Assembly: GCF_003258355.1 (NCBI RefSeq)
Contig: NZ_QKPO01000004.1
Location: 186,001-250,000 of the forward strand
Source of the DNA: Confluentibacter sediminis
Lineage (GTDB): Bacteria > Bacteroidota > Bacteroidia > Flavobacteriales > Flavobacteriaceae
Direction: 5' to 3'
Length of the DNA: 64,000 nt
Part shown: positions 43,047 through 51,075 of the stretch, piece by piece
How the letters are laid out: every line of letters starts with the position of its first letter
How positions within the stretch are numbered: the stretch's first letter is position 1
Notes under the pieces: model-generated
Told to the model about the DNA's origin: nothing
The model's input: the letters and a program-made list of their open reading frames with translations, nothing else
The model's database searches: none
Translations under genes and position numbers: made by a program

Positions 43047-43068
43047 TGTCTTAGCTAAGACAAATTTA
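43047..43068 (-). promoter_or_regulatory. Promoter with perfect palindromic operator candidate upstream of ilvE
   Basis: TAAATTTG (43068-43061, minus strand) is a -7 box. TGTCTTAGCTAAGACA (43047-43062) is a perfect 16-bp palindrome that overlaps its end and covers the expected transcription start, 8 bp upstream of the ATG at 43039. A dimeric repressor could bind there. Confidence 0.5.
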
Positions 43069-43133
43069 AGCAAAATCGTTTTGAAAAAATGATTAGATTT
43101 ACAACAAATCGTTTAAATTTTAATTTTATTAAC

Positions 43134-43628
43134 ATGATAAAGCCATTATTATCTTGTATTTGTATTTTTATATTGATCTCTTGCAAGCAAAAAGAACAAC
43201 ATTCTATAAGCAATACCGATAGAACTGAATACGAATCTTTTGGTGATAAAATCTCCGACCAAGACGCTTTAAGCCCTACAGATATGGCCATGCAATATGA
43301 AATTATGAGTGTGGGAGACACCATTAATTCTAAAATGAAAGGTAAGGTTAGCAGTGTTTGTCAAGCAAAAGGGTGTTGGATGACTTTAAATTTAGAAAAT
43401 GGAAATGAGGTCATGGTGAAGTTTAAAGATTATGGCTTTTTTGTTCCAAAAGACATCGTTGGTAAAGACGTTATCATTAACGGTCTAGCCTATATTGAAG
43501 AAATGCCTGTAGAAGAACAACAGCATTACGCAGAAGATGCAGGAAAGACAACGGCTGACATTGCCAGTATCGTTGCGCCTAAAAGAACCTTGTCTTTTGA
43601 AGCTGATGGTGTATTAATTAAGCCATAA
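43134..43628 (+). CDS. DUF4920-family lipoprotein
   Basis: A 164-residue lipoprotein from the ATG at 43134 (MIKPLLSCICIFILISCKQK; lipobox LISC). The upstream ATG at 43089 would put 15 residues before the signal peptide. The mature domain has VCQAKGCWMTLNLENGNEVM and VPKDIVGKDVIINGLAYIEE, the conserved block of DUF4920 proteins, whose two cysteines (CQAKGC) may bind a metal or heme or form a disulfide. Periplasmic or membrane-bound, function unknown. The next gene begins 2 bp after its stop. Confidence 0.85.
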   Translation: MIKPLLSCICIFILISCKQKEQHSISNTDRTEYESFGDKISDQDALSPTDMAMQYEIMSVGDTINSKMKGKVSSVCQAKGCWMTLNLENGNEVMVKFKDYGFFVPKDIVGKDVIINGLAYIEEMPVEEQQHYAEDAGKTTADIASIVAPKRTLSFEADGVLIKP

Positions 43629-43630
43629 TT

Positions 43631-44320
43631 TTGGAGCGCAAAGTTATTATTACTGCCGATGGTTCTTCAACCATTCACTTACCAGAGTGGGATGAACACT
43701 ATCATTCCAAACATGGTGCTATCCAAGAAGCCTATCATGTATTTATAACTCATGGGTTGCAATATTTTTGTCATTCAAAAGACCTAAATACCTCTCCTAA
43801 AGAGGTTGCTATTTTAGAAATCGGATTTGGAACGGGGTTAAATGCCCTCATTACTTTAATAGAAGCTGAAAAGTTGAATACCTCTATTCATTATGTTGGC
43901 GTAGAAGGCTATCCTGTTTCTGCCGAAGAAATAAGTCAGCTTAATTATACCAATACATTGAATGTAGAAAACGGAGCATCCATTTTTAAGCAGATGCATG
44001 ACATTCCTTGGGAAGCACATCATGAGCTTATCCCTCATTTTTCGCTTAAAAAGAAACAGCTATTGTTTTCTGAAATAAAAGAACAAAATAGTTACGATAT
44101 CATCTATTTTGATGCTTTTGGGGCGAGAGTCCAACCAGAATTATGGACAGAAGCTATATTTGAAAAGATGTTCAATGCCTTAAAGGAAAATGGTGTTTTG
44201 GTAACCTATGCAGCAAAAGGAAGCGTTCGTAGAGCCATGTTGGCCGTTGGCTTTAAGGTAGAAAAATTACCGGGCCCACCCGGAAAACGTGAAATGCTCA
44301 GAGCCACAAAAAAGCTCTGA
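43631..44320 (+). CDS. mnmD: tRNA 5-methylaminomethyl-2-thiouridine methyltransferase, MnmD-like
   Basis: A 229-residue SAM-dependent methyltransferase matching the methyltransferase half of MnmC, without the oxidase half. Seen: an N-terminal TADGSSTIHLPEWDEHYHSK, the SAM motif EIGFGTGLNALI, the catalytic-region DIIYFDAFGARVQPELW, and a C-terminal YAAKGSVRRAMLAVGF with LPGPPGKREMLRA. It completes the wobble-uridine modification in tRNA. The start is a TTG at 43631, 2 bp after the DUF4920 stop, since no ATG lies at the right place; the coupling may aid this weak start. The stop falls inside the first unit of a 43-bp tandem repeat. Confidence 0.9.
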   Translation: MERKVIITADGSSTIHLPEWDEHYHSKHGAIQEAYHVFITHGLQYFCHSKDLNTSPKEVAILEIGFGTGLNALITLIEAEKLNTSIHYVGVEGYPVSAEEISQLNYTNTLNVENGASIFKQMHDIPWEAHHELIPHFSLKKKQLLFSEIKEQNSYDIIYFDAFGARVQPELWTEAIFEKMFNALKENGVLVTYAAKGSVRRAMLAVGFKVEKLPGPPGKREMLRATKKL

Positions 44321-44516
44321 GCATTCGGCGTCAGCCAAATGTTTAGCCACAAAAAGGCTCTGAGCATTCGGCGTCAGCCAAATGTTTAGCCACAAAAAGG
44401 CTCTGAGCATTCGGCGTCAGCCAAATGAATAGCCACAAAAAAGCTCTGAGCATTCGGCGTCAGCCAAATGTTTAGCCACAAAAAAGCTCTGAGGATTCAG
44501 TAAAAACTAAATATTT
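44302..44516 (+). repeat. 43-bp tandem repeat, five units, overlapping the end of mnmD
   Basis: Units start at 44302, 44345, 44388, 44431 and 44474, exactly 43 bp apart; the fifth is degenerate after about 27 bases. Each unit holds AGAGCC/GGCTCT-type arms around ACAAAA and a second hairpin CATTCGGC/GCCAAATG. The first unit contributes the last residues and the stop of mnmD. Terminator-like stems without a T-tract. There is no protein frame through the array. Confidence 0.9.
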
Positions 44517-44620
44517 GAATCACAAAGTATCCGCTCCACTTAAACAATCATTGTGTTAAACCTAATACAAATACAAAGCTTAAACTCTTATGATTTTGTA
44601 ACTTTATAAAAAAAGTTTTT

Positions 44621-45523
44621 ATGAGAGTTTTAATTACAGGAGCAACGGGACTTATAGGGCAGGAGATTGTAAAACAGTGTCATATTAAAAATATAGAGGT
44701 TAGTTATTTAACGACTTCAAAATCTAAGTTGGGAAGTGATGTTAACTACAAAGGGTTTTACTGGAATGTTAAAGAAAAAGAAATTGATTCAGCATGTTTT
44801 GAAGGTGTCGATGCCATCATCCATTTGGCAGGGGCGACAATTTCTAAAAGATGGACATCCAATTATAAAAAAGAGATTATAGATAGCCGAACCGAAAGCA
44901 CACAACTTTTAATCAATTCTTTAAAAGGCGAGTCCCATACTGTTAAACATGTGATTTCAGCTAGTGCCATTGGTATATATCCAGATTCTTTAACCAATTA
45001 TTATAGCGAAACATATAAAGATTTTGATGATACTTTTTTAACCCATGTGGTTAAAGCATGGGAGCGAAGTGTTGATGGTTTTTCAAAATTAGATATCACA
45101 GTTTCTAAAATAAGAACGGGCTTGGTATTGTCTGATAAAGGGGGTGCCCTACCTGAAATGATAAAACCTATTAAATATGGTTTTGGGGCGGCTTTTGGAA
45201 CAGGAAAACAATGGCAATCCTGGATTCATATTCAGGATTTGGCAAGTATGTATCTTTATATTTTAACCCATAATTTAAAAGGCGTTTACAATGGCGTAGC
45301 TCCAAATCCGGTAAATAATAAAGAACTCATCAAAACAACAGCAAAAATTTTAGATAAGCCTTTCTTTTTGCCCAACATTCCAAAAGGTATCATGAAATTA
45401 CTTTTAGGAGAGATGCATGTATTATTATTTGATAGTCAACGGGTAAGCTCTAAAAAAATAGAGGATAAAGGCTTTGATTTTGAATATAATTGTTTAAAAC
45501 GTGCTGTAGAGGATTTAGTTTAG
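44621..45523 (+). CDS. TIGR01777-family epimerase-like protein (SDR fold)
   Basis: A 300-residue extended-SDR protein. The NAD(P) motif GATGLIGQEIVKQC is at 7-20. Conserved blocks of the YfcH/TIGR01777 type are seen: VDAIIHLAGATISKRWTS, SASAIGIYPDS, KIRTGLVLSDKGGALPEMI and WQSWIHIQDLASMYLYIL. The usual catalytic YxxxK is changed in this family. The reaction is not known. It is a single gene. Its end overlaps the convergent Dabb gene by four bases. Confidence 0.9.
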   Translation: MRVLITGATGLIGQEIVKQCHIKNIEVSYLTTSKSKLGSDVNYKGFYWNVKEKEIDSACFEGVDAIIHLAGATISKRWTSNYKKEIIDSRTESTQLLINSLKGESHTVKHVISASAIGIYPDSLTNYYSETYKDFDDTFLTHVVKAWERSVDGFSKLDITVSKIRTGLVLSDKGGALPEMIKPIKYGFGAAFGTGKQWQSWIHIQDLASMYLYILTHNLKGVYNGVAPNPVNNKELIKTTAKILDKPFFLPNIPKGIMKLLLGEMHVLLFDSQRVSSKKIEDKGFDFEYNCLKRAVEDLV

Positions 45524-45840
45524 TGAAAGCTGGGTTGGTTCCAATAATCTACAACTAAAACATCTTCTAAATGTGGACCTAAAATGTTTCCAAAAGCTTT
45601 ATGCGCAGGATGAGGTAGGTAAATATCTCTAGCTTCTTCATTGTCAAAAGTGACAAAAAAACAATGTGTAAAACCTTTGTTCAAGCCTTCAGGACTATTA
45701 TTTAGACCCCATTCTAAATCTTTAATTTCTTTAATCTGCGAAGCTAATTTCCCAAAAGCAGTTTCTACTTTTTTAATATCAGAAGGCGTTGCCGATTCTT
45801 TAAACTTCAATAATACCACATGGCGTAATTGTTTGGTCAT
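45520..45840 (-). CDS. Dabb-domain (stress-responsive alpha/beta barrel) protein
   Basis: A 106-residue dimeric alpha-beta-barrel protein. It shows the Dabb start RHVVLLKFKESATPSDI, the middle KDLEWGLNNSPEGLNKGF, TH-CFFVTFDNEEARDIYL and the end PHPAHKAFGNI, all conserved. Length as usual. Small proteins of this family bind hydrophobic ligands or catalyse minor reactions; the function here is not known. It is convergent with the TIGR01777 gene with a four-base overlap. Confidence 0.9.
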   Translation of the reverse strand: MTKQLRHVVLLKFKESATPSDIKKVETAFGKLASQIKEIKDLEWGLNNSPEGLNKGFTHCFFVTFDNEEARDIYLPHPAHKAFGNILGPHLEDVLVVDYWNQPSFH

Positions 45841-45988
45841 ATCATCGATGTCATTTTTTTATTCATGCAACTGCACATTACGATAGAGGTAAATGGCAGT
45901 AGAATAGTTGGGCTTACTTAATTAAATTTATAAATTTAGTTTGGTGGGATTTTTGTGGTAGTTATGAAAAATAAGAATGTTAATATCC

Positions 45989-46660
45989 TTATTTTGTCGT
46001 GATTAAAACAACACCGTTAGCACCTCTAGAGCCATAAGCAGCAGTTGCAGAACCATCCTTTAGCACATCGATAGCTTTGATGTCTCTTGGATTTAAATTT
46101 TTTAATGAGCCATTATATTGCGAACCATTAAGCATTATAAGCGGGGCATCGCTAGACATTAAACTGCGGTTGCCTCTTATTAGAATATTCAAGTCGCCAT
46201 TTTGCTCAATGACACTAACTCCAGGAACGGTTCTTAAATAAGTAGCCATATCTAAATTATTCTCTCTCTCAATAAGTTTGGGATCAACAGAACTTACTGA
46301 AATGGTGCTTTCAGATTGTTTTACTTTGCCATACCCTGTATTGACTTCTTTCTCTTCATATCTTTTATCGTCATATCTTAAAGAAACATTAACAATCTCT
46401 TTCCCTTTTACGGATACTTTTTGAGTTTTAAAACCTGCTTGTGAAAAAACCAACTTTCCTTTTTGTGTGACATCTATAGCGTAAAAACCAGTAGTATCTG
46501 TAAAAACTTCAGCATGACTACTGCTCGATTTAACACGAACATGAGCTATCGGGTTTTCATAATGGTCTTTTACGATGCCTTTTACGGTAATATTTTGACT
46601 TTGTAAGTACAAACTTGGGAATAAGCATATCAATAAAAGCATTAGGGTTTTAAGTTTCAT
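45989..46660 (-). CDS. SusC-like plug-only protein (carboxypeptidase-regulatory and TonB plug domains)
   Basis: A 223-residue exported protein. After a signal peptide (1-21, LMLLLICLFPSLYLQS) there is a carboxypeptidase-regulatory-like domain (about 24-98, VKGIVKDHYENPIAHVRVKS) and a TonB plug domain (about 115-223, VPGVSVIEQNGDLNILIRGN and then DVLKDGSATAAYGSRGANGV). It ends right after VVLITTK, where the barrel begins in SusC proteins. No barrel remnant is found in the 150 bp downstream, so this may be a genuine short protein rather than a truncation. It could bind TonB or a partner barrel. Confidence 0.8.
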   Translation of the reverse strand: MKLKTLMLLLICLFPSLYLQSQNITVKGIVKDHYENPIAHVRVKSSSSHAEVFTDTTGFYAIDVTQKGKLVFSQAGFKTQKVSVKGKEIVNVSLRYDDKRYEEKEVNTGYGKVKQSESTISVSSVDPKLIERENNLDMATYLRTVPGVSVIEQNGDLNILIRGNRSLMSSDAPLIMLNGSQYNGSLKNLNPRDIKAIDVLKDGSATAAYGSRGANGVVLITTK

Positions 46661-46769
46661 GGTCGTTTAATGTTTAGTGGTTTATAACGAAAATATGAAT
46701 TTTAAAACAAACTATAGTTTTAATCACTTATAAAAAAAAATTAATGACATTATGACATTTTTATAATAA

Positions 46770-46784
46770 TGGCAGTAATTTTGC
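46770..46784 (+). promoter_or_regulatory. Candidate sigma54 (-24/-12) promoter of grpE-dnaJ
   Basis: TGGCA at 46770-46774 and TTGC at 46781-46784 have the correct 12-base distance between GG and GC. Transcription would start near 46796, 25 bases before the grpE start. The overlapping TAATTTTG (46776-46783) also fits the housekeeping TAnnTTTG box, so either or both may be used. No CIRCE element is seen. Confidence 0.45.
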
Positions 46785-46820
46785 CAATACGTTTACGTGT
46801 TTGTATAATACTAGAAAAAT

Positions 46821-47372
46821 ATGAGTAAAAAAGACAATAAAGAGGATGTGAAATCAGAAGAAAAAGTTAATTCTAAGGAAGAAACTGTTGATTTGAATCA
46901 GCAACCTGTTGAAGAACAAACCCTTGAAGAAAAATTGCAAGAAGAGCTGAAACAAGAAAAAGATAAGTTTTTACGCTTATTTGCAGAGTTTGAAAATTAT
47001 AAAAGACGTACATCTAAAGAACGCATAGAATTATTTGCTACAGCAAGCGAAGATGTCATGAAAACACTATTGCCGGTTCTTGATGATTTTGAGCGTGCAT
47101 TAAGCCATATTGACGATGACAAAGAAGCAGAAGCTTTACGCAAAGGGGTATCATTAATTTATCAAAAGTTAGTGAATACTTTAGAACAAAAGGGGCTTGT
47201 TGCCATTAAAATAGAAAAAGGAGAGGCTTTTAATGCAGACAATCATGAGGCCATTACGCAAATACCAGCACCTACTGAGGATTTAAAAGGAAAAATTATA
47301 GACATTATTGAAAAGGGTTACAAACTTGGCGATAAAGTGATTCGTTTCCCAAAAGTTATTATTGGGCAATAA
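46821..47372 (+). CDS. grpE: Nucleotide exchange factor GrpE
   Basis: A 183-residue co-chaperone that swaps ADP for ATP on DnaK. A charged N-terminal tail (about 1-40) is followed by the long dimerising helix (EKLQEELKQEKDKFLRLFAE, then FENYKRRTSKERIELFATAS) and the beta-wing with EKGEAFNADNHEAITQIP and GKIIDIIEKGYKLGDKVIRF. Normal length. It precedes dnaJ by 52 bp on the same strand, the common order in Flavobacteriia; dnaK is not in the window. Confidence 0.97.
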   Translation: MSKKDNKEDVKSEEKVNSKEETVDLNQQPVEEQTLEEKLQEELKQEKDKFLRLFAEFENYKRRTSKERIELFATASEDVMKTLLPVLDDFERALSHIDDDKEAEALRKGVSLIYQKLVNTLEQKGLVAIKIEKGEAFNADNHEAITQIPAPTEDLKGKIIDIIEKGYKLGDKVIRFPKVIIGQ

Positions 47373-47424
47373 AAATATATTAATTTAAAAAGTTCTTTTC
47401 TAGGAAAGAATTTAGAAAAATAAC

Positions 47425-48540
47425 ATGGCAAAAAGAGACTACTACGACATATTAGGGGTTAATAAAAATGCAAGCGAAGCTGAAATTAAAAAGGCCTATC
47501 GTAAAAAAGCTATAGAATACCATCCAGATAAAAATCCAGATAATAAAGAGGCTGAGGCAAAATTCAAGGAAGCTGCTGAAGCTTATGAAGTATTGAGTAA
47601 TGCTGACAAAAAAGCTAGATATGACCAATTTGGACATCAAGCTTTTGAAGGTGGCGGTGGCTTTAATGGTGGCGGCATGAATATGGACGACATATTTAGT
47701 CAGTTTGGAGATATTTTTGGAGGTGCTTTTGGAGGAGGTGGGTTTTCTGGTTTTGGTGGCGGCGGTCAACGACGCGTTAAAGGCAGTAATTTGCGTATTA
47801 GAGTAAAATTAAATCTTGAGGAAATTGCCAATGGTGTTGAGAAAAAAATAAAAGTAAAGCGTAAAGTTCAGGCACCTGGAACTACATATAAAACATGTTC
47901 AACATGTAATGGTAGTGGACAGGTAACGCGTATAGCCAACACTATTTTAGGTAGAATGCAAACTTCTGCACCTTGTAATGTGTGTGGTGGAGCAGGGCAA
48001 GTCATTGATAAGAAACCAGCCGATGCCGATGCACAAGGTTTAAAAATATCTGAAGAAACAGTGTCGATTAAAATTCCTGCAGGTGTTGTGGATGATATGC
48101 AGCTTAAAGTGTCTGGTAAAGGTAACGAAGCACCAGGCAATGGTATTCCTGGAGATCTTATTGTGGTTATTGAAGAAGAAAAGCATGATAAATTACAGCG
48201 GGAAGGCGACAATTTGCATTATGATATGTATGTCAGTTACCCAGAGGCGGTTTTAGGAACCTCCAAAGAAATAGATACCGTAACAGGTAAAGTACGTATT
48301 AAGGTAGAGGCAGGTGTGCAGTCTGGTAAAATTTTAAGACTACGCGGTAAAGGAATACCTAGTATAAATGGTTATGGTCGTGGAGACTTATTGGTTCACG
48401 TCAATGTTTGGACACCAAAAACATTGAGCAAACAACAAAAGGAGTTTTTTGAATCGATGCAAAATGATGAACATTTTGAGCCGAAGCCAGATAGTAGCGA
48501 TAAATCTTTTTTTGAAAAGGTGAAAGATATGTTTTCTTAA
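47425..48540 (+). CDS. dnaJ: Chaperone DnaJ with a single zinc centre
   Basis: A 371-residue DnaK co-chaperone. The J domain (1-70) has the HPD motif at 33-35. A glycine/phenylalanine-rich segment follows (about 75-120). The cysteine-rich region has only two CxxCxGxG motifs (CSTCNGSG and CNVCGGAG) instead of four, so only one zinc site can form; Flavobacteriia DnaJ proteins generally look like this. The C-terminal substrate-binding domains end with [20 protein letters not shown]. It follows grpE, and a strong terminator lies at 48564-48590. Confidence 0.96.
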   Translation: MAKRDYYDILGVNKNASEAEIKKAYRKKAIEYHPDKNPDNKEAEAKFKEAAEAYEVLSNADKKARYDQFGHQAFEGGGGFNGGGMNMDDIFSQFGDIFGGAFGGGGFSGFGGGGQRRVKGSNLRIRVKLNLEEIANGVEKKIKVKRKVQAPGTTYKTCSTCNGSGQVTRIANTILGRMQTSAPCNVCGGAGQVIDKKPADADAQGLKISEETVSIKIPAGVVDDMQLKVSGKGNEAPGNGIPGDLIVVIEEEKHDKLQREGDNLHYDMYVSYPEAVLGTSKEIDTVTGKVRIKVEAGVQSGKILRLRGKGIPSINGYGRGDLLVHVNVWTPKTLSKQQKEFFESMQNDEHFEPKPDSSDKSFFEKVKDMFS

Positions 48541-48563
48541 AAAAGAAAAGACATGAAAAAAAG

Positions 48564-48590
48564 AATCCGTATAAGTACGGATTTTTTTTT
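48564..48590 (+). terminator. Intrinsic terminator after dnaJ
   Basis: AATCCGTA pairs with TACGGATT around TAAG, followed by nine or more T. Confidence 0.85.
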
Positions 48591-48645
48591 GCTTATAACT
48601 TATTATATTCTTTTGTTGCTAATTAAAAAAAAACTATATTTGATA

Positions 48646-48730
48646 ATCACTAATTAATCTTAGTGATATTTTTCTTTTTCATAGCAATTTTTTTCCCATC
48701 CTTAATTTATTGAGGGTGGGTTTTGCTTTT
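48646..48730 (+). promoter_or_regulatory. Two hairpins in the leader region before the ABC transporter
   Basis: ATCACTAA/TTAGTGAT (48646-48667) and CCCATCC/GGGTGGG (48695-48720), the second followed by TTTTGCTTTT. They lie 100-180 bp before the 48830 start. They could be a terminator of a short upstream RNA or part of a leader; no known riboswitch is recognised. Confidence 0.4.
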
Positions 48731-48829
48731 ATATAGATGTATTTTAAATATTAAATTATCACTAGAGGTTTAAACTATACTCCCTTAACATTTAATATAT
48801 TTACGTTTTAAAGTCAATTAAAAACTAGA

Positions 48830-49756
48830 ATGAGCAACTTACTAGAAGTCAATGGAGTTTCAAAAAAATATGGAGACTTTACAGCACTTAACAATGTATC
48901 TATCGCAGTACCTAAAGGAAGTATTTACGGATTGTTGGGTCCAAATGGGGCAGGGAAAACAACACTTATTAGGATTATTAATCAAATAACCATGCCCGAT
49001 ATGGGCAGCGTTTTTTTAGATGGAACATCACTCAACACAAGTCATATAAAAGATATTGGGTATTTACCAGAAGAACGCGGGTTGTATAAAACCATGAAAG
49101 TAGGCGAGCAGGCTTTATACTTAGCGCAATTAAAAGGGTTAAGTAAAGCTGAAGCTAAAGTCCGTTTGAAATATTGGTTTGAACGACTTGAAATTGGGGA
49201 TTGGTGGAATAAAAAAATCCAAGAGCTTTCAAAAGGAATGGCTCAAAAAATCCAATTTGTGGTGACGGTTTTGCACAATCCTAAATTATTGATTTTTGAT
49301 GAACCCTTTTCTGGTTTTGATCCCATAAATGCCAATTTAATTAAAGATGAAATTTTGAAATTGAGAGAAGATGGGGCAACCGTCATTTTCTCAACACATA
49401 GAATGGAATCTGTTGAAGAATTGTGTGATGATATTACCCTGATACATAAATCGAATAAAATATTGGATGGAAAGCTGGTGGATATAAAACGTCAGTTTAA
49501 AACCAATACCTATGAAGTAGGTATTAAAATTAATGAGACCTCAAATTTAGAAGAGACATTATCACAGAAATTTCAGGTGTCGACTGCTAATTTTAAAACG
49601 TTGGGAGACGAGTTGAAACTCAATATCAAACTGTCTGCAAACGATAAAGCCAATGATTTGTTGGGTTTTTTAACGTCTCAAGGAGAGGTGTCACATTTTG
49701 TGGAATTGATACCAAGTGTGAACGATATTTTTATTCAAACCGTAAAGAATAACTAA
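48830..49756 (+). CDS. ABC transporter ATP-binding protein (NatA-type)
   Basis: A 308-residue ATPase. Walker A GPNGAGKTT (about 38-46), Q-loop region, signature ELSKGMAQKIQ, Walker B LLIFDEPFSGFDP and the switch histidine in STHRMES are all in order. A C-terminal extension (about 225-308) carries the DUF4162-type domain of exporters. It is the first gene of a unit with the ABC-2 permease one base downstream; together they resemble the NatAB sodium exporters, but drug or peptide export is equally possible. Confidence 0.94.
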   Translation: MSNLLEVNGVSKKYGDFTALNNVSIAVPKGSIYGLLGPNGAGKTTLIRIINQITMPDMGSVFLDGTSLNTSHIKDIGYLPEERGLYKTMKVGEQALYLAQLKGLSKAEAKVRLKYWFERLEIGDWWNKKIQELSKGMAQKIQFVVTVLHNPKLLIFDEPFSGFDPINANLIKDEILKLREDGATVIFSTHRMESVEELCDDITLIHKSNKILDGKLVDIKRQFKTNTYEVGIKINETSNLEETLSQKFQVSTANFKTLGDELKLNIKLSANDKANDLLGFLTSQGEVSHFVELIPSVNDIFIQTVKNN

Positions 49757-49757
49757 C

Positions 49758-51074
49758 ATGATGAATCATTTACCACTCATTATAAAGCGTGAATATTTAA
49801 CAAAAGTTAAAAATAAATCGTTTATAGTCATGACTTTTTTAAGTCCGATTATTATGATGATATTAATATCTGTTGTGGCCTATTTGTCACAATTGAACAA
49901 TGATAAACAACGGACGATTTCCATTTTGGATGAATCTGGATTGGTTAAAGATGCTTTTCAAAATTCAGAACATACAAAGTATCATATGATAGAAGATATG
50001 ACTTTAGTAGAGGCTAAGGCGATTGTTAAGGAAACATCTAATTATGGATTATTATATATTGGCAAATTAGATGCTACAAATTTTGAACCGAAACAGATAG
50101 AGTTTTTTTCAGAAGAATCGCCTTCTCTTAGTTTGATTTCAGATTTAGAAAGTATTTTAGAACGTAAACTTACAGACGTTAAGCTGCAAAGAGAAGGTGT
50201 TGATATTGAAAAAATAAAAACATCAAAAGCAAGTGTCGCTATAGAGCAAGAAAGTTTTGATGGTCAAAAAACATCAAAAACAGACAGTATTGTAAAACTA
50301 ATTTTTGGAGGTGCAGCAGGCTATTTGTTGTTCATGTTCATTATTATTTACGGTAACATGATAATGCGTAGCGTGATTGAAGAAAAAACGAGCCGAATTA
50401 TAGAAGTCATTATTTCATCGGTTAAGCCAGTACAATTGATGCTTGGTAAAATTATTGGCACCTCACTTGCTGGCATTACGCAATTTTTGGTTTGGATACT
50501 ATTGGGTGGAGTTTTACTAATTATTATTTCAGCAGTTTTTGGAATTGACATGGCTCAAATGCAATCACCACAAGAAGAAATGATGAAACAAGCCATGCAA
50601 AATCCAGAAATGACTATGCAAGTTCAAGATATCATGAACGCTTTTTATAATCTGCCCATAACAAATTTAATTATAGCTTTTGTTCTTTTCTTTATAAGCG
50701 GATATCTATTATATAGCTCGCTTTATGCATCAATAGGTGCCGCTGTAGATAATGAAACCGATACACAGCAATTTTTATTACCAATCATGATGCCTTTAAT
50801 ATTGGCTGTATACATTGGTTTTTTTACGGTTATTGAAGATCCACATGGCACAGTCTCTACCGTATTTTCATTTATACCATTTACATCGCCCGTTGTTATG
50901 TTGATGCGGATTCCTTTTGGTGTGCCTTTATGGCAACAAGTGTTATCTTTATTAATTTTAATTGGTACATTTATTTTAATAGTATGGTTTGCAGCAAAAA
51001 TATACCGTGTGGGCATTTTAATGTATGGTAAAAAACCAAGCTATAAAGAATTGATGAAATGGATAAAGTATTAA
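49758..51074 (+). CDS. ABC-2 type permease (NatB-like)
   Basis: A 438-residue permease. Helix 1 is at about 20-42 (FIVMTFLSPIIMMILISVVAY), followed by a large extracytoplasmic domain (about 45-175). Five further helices lie around 180-430, including the conserved block MRSVIEEKTSRIIEVIISSV that couples to the ATPase. It starts one base after the ATPase stop and is followed one base later by the MscS gene. The partner ATPase is encoded by the gene upstream. Confidence 0.93.
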   Translation: MMNHLPLIIKREYLTKVKNKSFIVMTFLSPIIMMILISVVAYLSQLNNDKQRTISILDESGLVKDAFQNSEHTKYHMIEDMTLVEAKAIVKETSNYGLLYIGKLDATNFEPKQIEFFSEESPSLSLISDLESILERKLTDVKLQREGVDIEKIKTSKASVAIEQESFDGQKTSKTDSIVKLIFGGAAGYLLFMFIIIYGNMIMRSVIEEKTSRIIEVIISSVKPVQLMLGKIIGTSLAGITQFLVWILLGGVLLIIISAVFGIDMAQMQSPQEEMMKQAMQNPEMTMQVQDIMNAFYNLPITNLIIAFVLFFISGYLLYSSLYASIGAAVDNETDTQQFLLPIMMPLILAVYIGFFTVIEDPHGTVSTVFSFIPFTSPVVMLMRIPFGVPLWQQVLSLLILIGTFILIVWFAAKIYRVGILMYGKKPSYKELMKWIKY

Positions 51075-51075
51075 A

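Noticed and set aside
44302-44516. Possible CRISPR array at the 43-bp repeats
   Set aside because: The units are directly adjacent tandem copies with no unique spacers and no cas genes nearby.
46700-46820. CIRCE element (HrcA operator) upstream of grpE
   Set aside because: No TTAGCACTC-N9-GAGTGCTAA pattern is present.
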